Part shown: in pieces, positions 1 through 10,490 of the stretch
Numbering within the stretch: the first letter of the stretch is position 1
How the letters are laid out: the number at the start of each line of letters is the position of its first letter
Source of the DNA: Ziziphus jujuba
Lineage: Eukaryota > Streptophyta > Magnoliopsida > Rosales > Rhamnaceae
Length of the DNA stretch: 64,000 bases
Assembly (NCBI RefSeq): GCF_031755915.1
Contig: NC_083387.1
Location: 5,670,501-5,734,500 of the forward strand
Reading direction: 5' to 3'
Position numbers and translations under genes: made by a program
The notes under the pieces: model-generated
What the model was told of the DNA's origin: nothing
What the model saw: the letters and a program-made list of their open reading frames with translations, nothing else
The model's database searches: none

Positions 1-244
1 AAAAAAAAAAATTCTAATAAATTAATTTGTAGATTGTCTAATGAGCCTCATCACAGTTTATTTTATCGATTATAAAGTCAATTATTAGCTTGGCTTTTTC
101 ATGTTTCACCCCCCAAAAAAGTAAGGAAAGCTAGTGCCAAAAAGAGAAAGGTATCTAATAATTACGCATACGCCAAATCTTCGTACAAAAAGATTTACCG
201 ACTATGACTCCAACCAACTTTATTTATTTAAATGCTAAGGATCT

Positions 245-298
245 TATCAATATATATATATATATATATATATAATATTTATATATATATATATATAG
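245..298. repeat. AT microsatellite
   Basis: The sequence is an almost uninterrupted run of TA dinucleotides with one short break. Similar TA tracts recur near 1421-1446, 8065-8096, 20686-20710, 22383-22402, 47028-47044, 55755-55778, 57024-57042 and 58851-58886. They are simple sequence and carry no gene. Confidence 0.9.
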
Positions 299-970
299 AG
301 CCTCGATGTGGACTTTTACATCAAGTAATATGTTTCAGATCGTAATATGTTATGGAGTAGGGAGCAGATATATTGCGAAATATTGGTGTTCACAGTAAAT
401 TCTTTCATCATATATATATATATGGGGTAAAAATAATATTTTTGTCCATATTTTTTAAAATTTTACATAAACACAATTTGTTAATTTTAAATCATCATCA
501 ACATCCTTTCAAATTTAAAAATATCATCATTTTGTACATTATTGTTTCATTTACATTTCTCAAACTAATATCACTTATACCCCTTATAAGAATGTTGACT
601 GTTATCTTCAAAACCTACAAAATTGAATTGTAGTTAGTACAAATATTAAGAGGTCCAAATGAAATGTAACCTTGCACATTTGGCTTAGCTACATGGAACA
701 GGCAATCGGTAACCCCATACACAGCACATATTTTTCATACACAATGCATAGTCAAAACCAACCCAAACTTAATTCTTTCTAAACAAGGAGACAGTATCAG
801 GAGATTAGAGGCTGATTAAAACAATAAGCTTTAATCTTATTGGAAAAAATTAAAAAAAAGAAAAAGAAAAAAGATAAACTCAACTTGAGAAAGAATCAAG
901 TAAGTGTTTGATATATTATGTAGTTAAATATGCTGCAAGATGCAAAAGTTACAACTAAGTTTGGTGATCT

Positions 971-1088
971 ATAAAGTTAACTTAATGTAAGATTTGACAA
1001 ATACTAAAATGAACATGATGTTTGTATATATAAAGTTAACTTAATGTAAGATTTGACAAATGCTAAAATGAACATGATGTATGTATAT
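971..1088. repeat. Two-copy 59-bp tandem repeat
   Basis: A unit that begins ATAAAGTTAACTTAATG at 971 is repeated at 1030 with one internal substitution and a diverged tail. The surrounding 1-1600 region is AT-rich and shows no gene that I can support. Confidence 0.8.
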
Positions 1089-1604
1089 GTATGTATATAA
1101 TTACGTCTACATCAAGTGGAATGATGGTTTAATATTAAATATTTTTTTATTAGGCTTTGGATTAAAAAAAAAATTATGATTTAAATTTTAAAAAATGGTC
1201 AAATATAAATTTATTAACATATTAAAATTCAATTATTTAGTGAAGTGAACCTTGTTGAATTTAATGATTAATAAATATAATTTTAAATTTCAATTTTAAT
1301 ATAATTTAAGAATTAAAAAATAAATACTTAACGTAATCTAAGATTGGAAAAAAAATATAGTGATGTTAGTCTTAGTATTAAATGCTGATTTGAGTATGAC
1401 TTTATACATATTTATATATCTCTATATATATATATATATATATATATGACATTTTGTAAAATAAAGGGTAAATAAATAGAATTTTACTAATCAATTAACG
1501 GTGTTATGGAAAGTTTAAATCTTTTATCTTGATTATTAAAGGATTAGATTTTTAAAAGCACCTTTTTTTAATCTTGATTCTGACAGTTACTGTTTTAACA
1601 ACCA

Positions 1605-2115
1605 AAAGTAGTTAGGAAGAAAAAAATTGTTTTACCAAACCTGCTCATGATTCTTGCATAATTGATTTCATGATTCCTGAAAACAATCTCGAACCAGTAT
1701 TTACCAAAAAAGGATAAAAAATCGCAGACCAGACTTCAGCAGCATTGCTCCCACTTCGATCCCATGTATGGGCTCTATGTGTGTCCCAACTCTTTGTGAG
1801 AGGTGGCAGCAGTGCTGCTGAAGCACCAAAAATTTGCTCCTTACAAGGGAGCTAGAAAATGACTTGTTTAAATTTTCCAATGTAGTCTGAGCCCAAGTTT
1901 ACATTTGCATGGTGGATTGACCAAAGATGTTGACCGAAGACAGCAATACCAATAACACCCCGTAAATAAATTAAATAACAATAATAATAATAAATTATTA
2001 TCACAAAAGGTACATCGTAGTAACAAATTTTTTCATTCATGCCCTTCGTTTTTCAGTTTTTGCATATACTTCTGTGAATTTCAAAATCATTACAACCATT
2101 ATCTTATGTTTTATG
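1605..2115. repeat. Dispersed duplicate A (pairs with 22880-23245)
   Basis: Blocks here match blocks near 22880-23245 in the same order and orientation. Examples are the CCAAACCT..CTCAT segment near 1637, the GCCCAAGTTTA segment near 1891 and the CCCTTCGTTTTTCAGTTTTT segment at 2041. The two copies have diverged by substitutions and indels. No coding potential is evident. It is either an old segmental duplication or a repeat family I cannot name. Confidence 0.65.
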
Positions 2116-2149
2116 TCCATCTAATACTATGTTTAGACTTTATGTCAAT

Positions 2150-2330
2150 CTAATACTATGTTTAGACTGATGAAATAAGGGGGAAAAGAAAAGAAAATAT
2201 TCAATTTTTTTTTTTGTTTGGATGGTTAAAATTAATGAAAAGAAAAGGATAATGAAAGAAAGAAAGAAAAAGAAAAAAGAAAAAAAAAAGCACTCAATCA
2301 TTACACTTGTGGATTGAAAATTATGGCTTT
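2150..2330. repeat. Possible MITE remnant
   Basis: The left end reads CTATGTTTAGACTGATGAAA, which resembles the inverted end of the better-preserved candidate element at 55067-55302. The interior is A/G-rich simple sequence, so the right boundary is uncertain. Confidence 0.3.
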
Positions 2331-2582
2331 TAAGTCTGGCCAAATTTTGTTATTATCTTGAAAAATCTCATATTTCTATTTGGCGTGATATAGAAAAGTC
2401 TCTGATATGATGCTATTGATAATATTAGGAGGTATCTTTTTAAATTTATTAAAAAAAAATATTTTAAATATCTCTAATCACCATGGAAAATTGCTATTCA
2501 TGTGAAATATAAATTAGAAGGATTTTCAATTTATTTGATATGAATGTTTATTTGATAGATAATAAAATCAAAAATTGAATTT

Positions 2583-2785
2583 CAAAATTCTGTTTAAATC
2601 TCAATTAATTAATATTATATCAATTATTTTTCTTGTAAATATATATTTAAAATTCTGGTTAAATCTCAATTAATTAATATTATATCAATTATTTTTCTTG
2701 TAAATATATATTTAAAATTCTGGTTAAATCTCAATTAATTAATATTATATCAATTATTTTTCTTGTAAATATATATATATATATA
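2583..2785. repeat. Three-copy 65-bp tandem repeat
   Basis: The motif ATTCTGKTTAAATCTCAATT starts at 2587, 2652 and 2717, a constant 65-bp period. The copies are nearly identical, which suggests recent expansion. The third copy runs into a TA microsatellite. There is no gene here. Confidence 0.93.
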
Positions 2786-3202
2786 TAAATATACTTTTAA
2801 TAGATTTTTTAATTTGATAAGTGTGTTATTAAATGTTTGCTTTGTCTAATAAATCCTTCACAAGTAGAGATATTTACCTTGACAAATTTTACAGACTGGT
2901 TATAAGGTATTACAGTCTATTTAGCGTGAATATTTACTTGATAAATATCAATTTAAAAATTAATATTTAATAATTTTATTTAAATCTCAATTAATTAATG
3001 ATGTATTTTTTTTTTAAAAAAAATAACAATTGACAATTATATGATAATCAATTTATTCTTTAGAAAAATTATATCGTTTATATGGATTATTTTACTAGTT
3101 ATACTATTTAACAAATCTTCTAAAAGTAAACAATTTCTTATATAGCATTTTTTTCTTGTCTCATATTAGCTTGATAGAAAAAGTAAACAACCGAGTTTTG
3201 CC

Positions 3203-3287
3203 TATAGAAACGTACTTATTTGCTATGGGCAAAGAAACCTTGTTCTTAAATTTCTATTGCGCATAGCAAATAAAGGCATTTCTATCA
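3203..3287. other. Imperfect foldback (hairpin) of about 34-bp arms
   Basis: The left arm (about 3203-3238) and the reverse complement of the right arm (about 3252-3287) share ATAGAAA, then a 13-nt perfect core TTATTTGCTATG plus flanking bases, then GCAA..GAAA. The loop is about 12 nt. It could be a small transposon remnant or an RNA foldback. No expression evidence can be read from sequence. Confidence 0.6.
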
Positions 3288-3429
3288 TGGGCAACTCCAG
3301 CTGAAATAATGCAATAGAAAAATAAAAACAAATGAAAGCAAACATCAATGGTTTTTCGTTTTTCTTCTTTTTCTTCTTTTTCGTTTTTTCGTTTTTATCT
3401 TTATCTTTTTTCTATTTTCTTTTTTCCCC

Positions 3430-3960
3430 TTTTGACCTATATAGTAAGCATTCCTTCTTTAATGGAAAGTTTGGATTAGTTCTATTAAAAAAAAAAAAAG
3501 AAGAAGAAAAGTTTGGACTAGTGCTTTTTGGAAAAGGAATATTTTATTTATAAATAAATGCATCTGCTTTATATGCAAAATTTTTTTTAACTAAATTGTT
3601 TCATAATTTGGTTTTTCCAAAACTCAGAGTAATATTTCTTCTTTCTTCTTTTATCATTTTTTTTTGCCATCAGATTGCAACAATTTTAATTTCTTTACAC
3701 GTATCATATATGTTTATCATTTTTTTTAAGGGTTATAATATTATCATCCGCAAATCGCGGTTTACTTTGGACGATAACGTACAACTCCAATCAAAATTTG
3801 AAGTGCAGCAAATCTGTCCATAAAAGAATAACAATATTTTGAAAATAACAAAGAAAAAAAAAATCCTCCAATAAATTGGAATGAAGCGGAGTTAGCACTA
3901 TGAATGGGTTCCAATATTTCAAAATCCTCGCTTTTGCAGTCTAAGCAATACACTTCGTCT
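3430..3960. repeat. Copy of the block found upstream of both PDR genes
   Basis: The order of landmarks here matches the regions upstream of the two PDR genes (38210-38620; 55960-56450; 57170-57620): TGGACTAGT, AATAAATGCAT, TTGTTTCATAATTTGG, TTTTTCCAAAA, CAGATTGCA, TTTAATTTCTTTAC and AACTCCAAT..AATTTGAAG. No PDR coding sequence is seen to its left, so this is an isolated upstream-type block. The rest of 3960-6750 is AT-rich DNA without a gene I can support. Confidence 0.6.
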
Positions 3961-6759
3961 GAAAAAATAAAAGGTCTAAATACACTTTAGAACCATCATT
4001 TTGAAAATTTAACAAACATCTCCCTCATACTAATTAACAAAATTATAATATTTGATGTTTAAAGTTAATAAAATTACTGATTTTAATACCAATGATAATA
4101 AACCTTTTATTAAGCTGTTCATAATCTAAGTTATAGAAAACTAATAGAAAATACTAATTTGATCAAATATGATAAATAATTACTCAGTAGTACATCTTAT
4201 CAAATATAGTTATCAATAATCATTATGTCCAAAAAAACAAATATTTGTTGCACATATATATATACACATTTAATCAACATGATAATTATCAAATCTATAT
4301 GTATATATATTTGGAAATGATAATGATCCAACAGTTAATTTATTACTTAAAAAAACGGACTTTACTTAAAAAAAACAGACTTCACGTGATGATCTACAAA
4401 ACCTTTTCCCCCGCCCCCTATCAATATCAGATTTTAACAATACCTAAAACAGTAAAACAATCTAACATCCCGTCTTCTTCTTCCTCTTCTTCTTTCTCTC
4501 TCCCCTGCAAACCACGCGTAGGCGGCTAAAAAAAAAAAGAAAAAAATTATGTTTGTCCAGTTCCATGGAATTTAAACATTCATCAATGAAATCAAAATAA
4601 AAATTTAAAAAAACCCAATTTTTGTACACAGTTTTCTTTGCAGCATGTGAAGTTTTGGAATTATCAGGCTAGCCAGCCGAGCACTGCGAGAACTTGTCGT
4701 TCAACATTAACAACTTGAGAGGAATCCTCAAAATTAATGCCGGCAAATGACTAAATCCAAAAGCAGCAGCAGATGCAGACCTTTTCTTATTTATTTTTTT
4801 TTTCTTAATCAATTTTTCATGACACCTCTCGAGGTTGGAGAAGGGTAAGGGAAGGTGACGGGTTTGAACAAAAGCCAATGTTATTCTATTGTTCTATAAC
4901 GTTTTGTGCAGAAATATACTATAGTCAAATTTTTTATAAAAAAATAATTTTAACTACAAAAAAAATTGTTATAATATATCTGTGTTTTTATACAATTACA
5001 TTTCAAAGATAAATTAAATAGAAATTTTTATAATAATTATATGATTCAATATAGAATAAAATTATTTTTTATTATTTTTTAATCAATATTTTTATTATTA
5101 ATCCTGTAATTTTTAAAAAATAATTTTAGTCATACTATTATTAAATTAAGTTTTAATTATTAGTCATGATAAGGATTACATTATCTAAAGTTAGATGATA
5201 TTAAAGTAAAAAAAATAATAAATTAAACATTAAAAATAAAAAATTAATAATATTTAAATTAAAAGAAAAAAATTTAAAAAACGCTTTACCACTTTTCCAA
5301 ACAATTATATTATTAAAGTTGTATAATATTAAAATAATTTTTTAAAATTTAATATTGAAAAATAAATTTTAATAATAAAAGAATTTTAGCCTCGCAAAGC
5401 GAAGAACCTAAAAAGAAAATAATATTAAGGTAAGTGCTGCTAAATGGAAAAAAGAAAAAAAAAAAGAAAAAGAAAAAGAAAAAGACAATTAATTCAAAAA
5501 AAAAAAAAAGGAAGGAAAAAGACAAAAGAAAAAAGTTGCAGCTAAAAGTTCACTTAAAAAGCTGTCTTATTCTATTATTTATTACGATTATTTTTCTTTT
5601 GATTGAATCCAAGTGCCTTTGAAGTTGGTTAATATTAAAAAAAAAAAAAAGTTGTTTGATATAATAGACAACAAAAAGGTGTCCCTTGCTGATCAAAAGT
5701 TGCGAAACTCACAAACTAAACAACATCAAAAATACTATTAAGGGATATATGGTAAATAACAAATTTAATATAAAAAATACTAAAATTAAATATATTAATT
5801 AAAATTTATCGTATAAATTAATTATTATTATCAATAATAATAAATAATAAAACTCAAACAATATTATAGCGCAGCTCAAATTACTCAGAAATTTTGGGAA
5901 AATAAAATTCTAGTACTTGTGGGAATATAGAGTACAGACTGCTCCCAACACCCCAATCTGACTATCTTTGTTGAAATGCCTCCTCAAAAACCTTCCCTTT
6001 CTTAGCCCAAATCCACCTACTTTCAAGAGGTTACTACGGTCCAAAAAGTTCTTTTCTTATTTTTTTTATTTTTTATTTTTAGTAGTTTAGTTTAGTTTAT
6101 GGAAATTGAAGTTTTGAAACAAGAGGAAAAAAGAATGGAATTTTGATATTTGGTTATTTTCTAATTGAGACACTTTATTTTGTACAGGTGCAAGAGCTGT
6201 TAGTGATTTGAATACAAGTAACATGGAATTGAAACTAGTTATTATTTATTTGTTTTATAAGCAGGAGTTTGCCCTATGTGTTTTTCTAAATGGAAAAATT
6301 CACAAACTCGAACAATCTCCAAAATTTTAATTTTTATAATTACTTTAAAGTTAAAGAATCCAAAAATATTACAAATTTTTTTTTTTCTTTTGAGCTGAAA
6401 ACACTATAAACTTAACAATTTGGAATAAAACTAACTATCAAGAGTGCGCATTGAATAACGTTAAAATTTTAAAAATGTCATTTTATCTTCACTTGAAATA
6501 ATAACCAACAACTAAAATATAGAATCTACATTGGAACCAAAATTAAAATTGTAACATTCAATTGAAAAAAAATTAAAAAATCTAGGCTCTGGTTTGAAAT
6601 TGAAGGCAAAATAGAAGTCTAAGAAATATGGTTTGAAAGAATCCTGAAAAACAATATGTATCCAAATCTTTTAACAAAATGTATAATATTATGATATTGT
6701 ATAGATTTTTTCCTTTATAATATCAAAGTACTAAAGTAACTTTTTATATTGCAATTTAT

Positions 6760-7135
6760 CCAAAAACAAATCGATCCCACGTTAGTTCCATTCGATCTTT
6801 CGCCGTCTATTTTGTCTTTCATTCGCATTCATAGTTTGGGAGGTCAAAAGAGATATACCAATTTGGTATTTCGCCCTTTAAAAAAAAAAAAAAAAAATTC
6901 CTTTTCTTATTTCTTAAGTTTTAATTTTTAAATTTTTTTTTTCTCCTTCCTCTTAGCTATTGGCTATTGCGTGTCTGGTATTGAAGGTTCCAAACTGCAT
7001 TTTGGAAGGGAACATGCTGTTTGTCCAAATGCAATTTCGTCGAATCCAAGTGATAGGACTAGTATTATTGGCCAATTTAGGTCGGCGAGGCCGTGGAAAC
7101 AAGTAAAATGGATTTGGCACTAATGGCTTTCTTGT
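6760..7135 (+). other. Unrecognised higher-complexity block
   Basis: Two stretches (6760-6880 and 6950-7131) are much less AT-biased than the surroundings. The second stays open on the plus strand for about 55 codons, ending at a TAA near 7129-7131, and a different frame is open on the minus strand. A poly-A tract separates them. I do not recognise a product. Because a plastid ycf2 fragment lies 200 bp to the right, organelle origin is possible but unproven. Confidence 0.25.
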
Positions 7136-7329
7136 TTTCAATTTAATACTATTATTTAAATAGATCAACATAAGTTAAAAAAGAAGCTTTAAATACAGTT
7201 CACATATTTACTAAAGACGATATCTGTGTAGGCTAAAGTTTTATTACAAGAAAAAGGAAAAACAGAATGACTACATGTCTTAAAATAATAATAATAAAAA
7301 ATTAAATAATTAATAAAACTCCAAATGTC

Positions 7330-7608
7330 ATACCCAAATCCTTTTCCTCTTGAAATTGAGATACTGATGCAAGTTCTTCCCTTCTGAATCAGACAGATTC
7401 ATATCTCAAAGAGGTTGACAATAAGTTCTTTCAAAATTGACTATTTGTCCCTCGGTTAGAAGTGTTCTAGAAATGTCTGCGATCGAGTAAATAGCTCTAT
7501 GAACGAATGGATCGGATCGAATTGGAAAATGGAAAGATTTGTACAAGTTATACTTTTCGTCACCATTTTGTGGAAAATCGTTATGTATGAATATGTTAGA
7601 CACTTGTA
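7330..7608 (-). pseudogene. ycf2: Nuclear plastid insertion (NUPT): ycf2 fragment
   Basis: The minus strand encodes a stretch with the ycf2 hallmarks [34 protein letters not shown] and [14 protein letters not shown]. It continues in the same frame, after a TGA, into DMNLSDSEGKNLHQYLNF. ycf2 is a large essential plastid-encoded protein gene. Here only about 90 codons are present, interrupted by an in-frame stop at the QPL*DMN position and flanked by AT-rich nuclear DNA. It is therefore a plastid-to-nucleus transferred fragment rather than a working gene. The lower edge is approximate, because similarity fades after the LNFK codons. Confidence 0.85.
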
Positions 7609-7699
7609 ACTCGATTTATTATAAGAAAAACAAAATTATTATTTGTTGTTTGACACATGTAAGATCCAACTTTTTCTTTTCTTATTGAGTTTACAGGTG

Positions 7700-7895
7700 A
7701 AAAGTGTATTGAAAATAAACTTGATATATATTGTCTTTGTGGGGAATTATATTGAAAATAAACTTAATATATATTGTTGACCCCTTTTCTTGATATCCCT
7801 GTTTGTATTTGTATTTGTGTTAAGTTGGTTGAATCTGAATGGGCTTACACATGAAGGGATATTTTAAAAATAAACTTGATATATATTATTGGATC
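7700..7895. repeat. Short repeats of AAAATAAACTTGATATATATT
   Basis: Near-identical copies of AAATAAACTTGATATATATT occur near 7714, 7757 and 7870. They lie beside the plastid insertion and hold no gene. Confidence 0.6.
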
Positions 7896-8522
7896 TATTT
7901 TCTAATAGTTTAAACATTTGAAATAAACAGTTAGCACGAATTTCACCAGTTGGCTCATAGGAAAGATCCTGGTTGGTATTAATTAAACAGACTACTTAAT
8001 GGAATATACATGGTGCAAAGGAGGATTGACACCCTTGGATTCATACATCGTTGAATTCGATACATATATAAAATATATATATATATATATATATATCTTT
8101 TCCCAATGATGATCTATTGCAATGAATGCCACCAAAGCCACTTCTAATATAATGATTACAGTGATCAAGACCAGAGTTTACTAAGATTTAACGAATTAAG
8201 GAAATGTTGATCAATCTCTTTCTCAACTGGCAAAATTAAAAGAACAGCTAGATTTGGAAACTATTATGTTCAATGGTTCTGTTCCATTTGGTTTAGATCT
8301 TGTGGTAAACCTCTCCATAAGCAATATAGATATTTTAGTTCACCGTCGTCAGGACTTTAAGATAAACAGAACAAAAACAGAGTTTGAGCATATGGTGGTA
8401 TTACACAATTGACTAGAGTTCTTTGTTCTCTGGGTTCTTACCTAGCTCTATATTCTTTTTTTTTTTTTAACTAATTTCACTAAGGAAAAAAAAAGAAAAA
8501 AAAGAAAAAAAAAAAAGCGTAA

Positions 8523-8707
8523 CGATGATTCATTAATTTACATGTTTATCATAAGAGACAGAGAAGAACCAGTGCTTTAGCGCACAATAGTTCAGAAATG
8601 TATGCCTTGAGGATACGAAGCAGAGGCAGCAGCCATTAATTACTTCGGCTGCAATGAAGTAACGCAACACAAACAAAATGCCCACTCCCATGAAAGAGTA
8701 GATGAAT
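8523..8707 (-). pseudogene. Tetraspanin-18-like exon remnant
   Basis: On the minus strand an acceptor-like CAG at 8710-8708 is followed by an open stretch reading FIYSFMGVGIL, then IAAE-INGCCLCF. This resembles the transmembrane/GCCLCF segment of plant tetraspanin-18-type membrane proteins. After GCCLCF the similarity dissolves, the reading passes through unrelated residues, and it stops near 8535. Compared with the family, several residues between GVGIL and IAAE appear to be missing. I found no matching first exon to the right. I read it as a degenerate exon copy; recognition is from memory of the family, so confidence is moderate. Confidence 0.45.
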
Positions 8708-8724
8708 CTGGCACCCAAAAGAAA

Positions 8725-9685
8725 AAAGCACCAACTTAATGATCAAAAAGTACACACTTTCAACCACAAAACATTCAAGTTTACAGCATCAACCATCTTT
8801 AGTATATTAAAAGCCATAAGAGGAAAATAGCACCCAGGCAGAGAAGAACCAGCCGGGGAACTATATCATATAACAAAAAACAGGTCCCGATATTTCAATC
8901 TTTCATTTGGAAAATTATCCAATAAACCCCATTCAATATTATATTCAACTGGACTAGGAAATTGTCATCAAAGTTTCAATGCTATTTACGTTAACCAACC
9001 TACAAAAAGTAGAATATACAGCTAAAAATAATAATAATAAAATAAAAGAAGAGACAATGCATTTAACGATAATAAATTTTTATTTCCATTTCAAGCTTAA
9101 TTCCATTTACACGTGATTTAATAAAATAAATTTTATTTCGCTAAATGCTAGATTCAAGACCCTAAATCAAAGCCAAATCTAAAAAGGGAAAAGCAACTAA
9201 CAAATTTAAATAAGGTTTTTAATATAAAAATTAATATGAATTTTTTCTATTTCAACTTTTAAATTATATTAACGAAGATTTAAAATTATATTTATTAATT
9301 ACTGATTTTGAAATGATTGTTTTTTAAAATAATATTTTAGTATGTAATTAAATTTATATTTGATAATTTTTTACATTTTATATTTTACATTTTTAATGTA
9401 ATCCAATAGTTATAAAGATATTAATTTAATAAAATAAAATAAATTTTATTTGAAATTAATTTATGTATGTGTATATATATTTGTTCAAAATTCTAAAATA
9501 TTTCTAAAACAAAGGATTTTTATTTATTTTTTATTTTTAAATGGCTGAGCATTTTTCTTTTCGGCCCTACTCAATTCGGTGAGGAAATCCATCACAAATA
9601 CAAGCTATATATATTATTTTAAAAACTATGCATAGAATAGTTTTTGTATAATAATAATAAATTGAAAATCAGTGTATTCATACCT
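8725..9685. other. Intergenic, no gene seen
   Basis: This is AT-rich DNA between the tetraspanin remnant and the end of the NLR gene. No open frame with recognisable protein content was found on either strand. Confidence 0.6.
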
Positions 9686-10280
9686 GTCCTAGTGCTGATA
9701 TGATGGTTGTGGATCATCTTCTGTGGTAGTGGAAGATCTATCGTCTTGATCAGGTTCGTATTTCAGGGAAGACTTATCTCGTTGCATTATTGATTGATAG
9801 TCAAAAGAAAATTCTTCCGACAAATCCCTCATCATGTGGCACTCATCCACAGTCAGTTCATTGAGTGATGGCAATTCCAATACATAATTTCCTTGACAAA
9901 AACGCTCCATCTTGGGCAAAAGCCGAAGATCCAGAGAGGCTAGTCGAGGGAACACAATCTTGTTCGTCATTGTTGTTGTTGTTGTTGCTGTTGTTGTTGC
10001 TTTTGCTTCCTCCTCCTTGTTTTCTTCGTTTGCGACAGCAGCTACAATATGCTCCATCATCTTGCAGTTGAATATGTCCAGCGTTTGAAGTTGTTCCAAA
10101 CCTCTAGTGCCAAAGGAACCACTGAACACATGTCTCAAATTGTCGCAACTATCAATTTCCAGATTTTTAAGCTTTTTAAACATTGTTAATCCCAAAACTC
10201 GGCCTCCATGCTGCTGCTCAGTACTGTTGATGAATATCTTTTCATGTATAGGAGGCTGCTGCTGCTGCTGACCTTGATCA

Positions 10281-10490
10281 TCTTCCTGTTCATCTGTACA
10301 TGTAACGAATTTCCCCACATTTTCTTCCACCATGTTGCGTTCGGTAACGCTAACTTCCTCCAACTCCACAAGAAGCTCATGATCATCTTCCTGTTCATCT
10401 GTACATGTAGCGAATTTCCTCACAATTTCTTCCATCATGTTGCATTCGGTAACACTAATTTCCTCCAACTCCACAAGAAGCTCAGCGACA
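10281..10490 (-). repeat. 105-bp in-frame tandem repeat in the last LRR piece
   Basis: TCTTCCTGTTCATCTGTACA occurs at 10281 and again at 10386. The translated unit is ATCTDEQEDD plus ELLVELEE-SVTE-NM, 35 codons long. It adds one extra LRR-like step and preserves the frame. Confidence 0.9.

Noticed and set aside
3332..3553. Phe/Lys-rich open frames in poly-T and poly-A tracts (also 2140-2343, 5434-5622, 38340-38543)
   Set aside because: These are simple-sequence frames with no domain and no codon structure.
6953..7171. Minus-strand 72-codon frame
   Set aside because: It has no recognisable motif and overlaps an equally open plus-strand frame; it is reported only as an unrecognised block.
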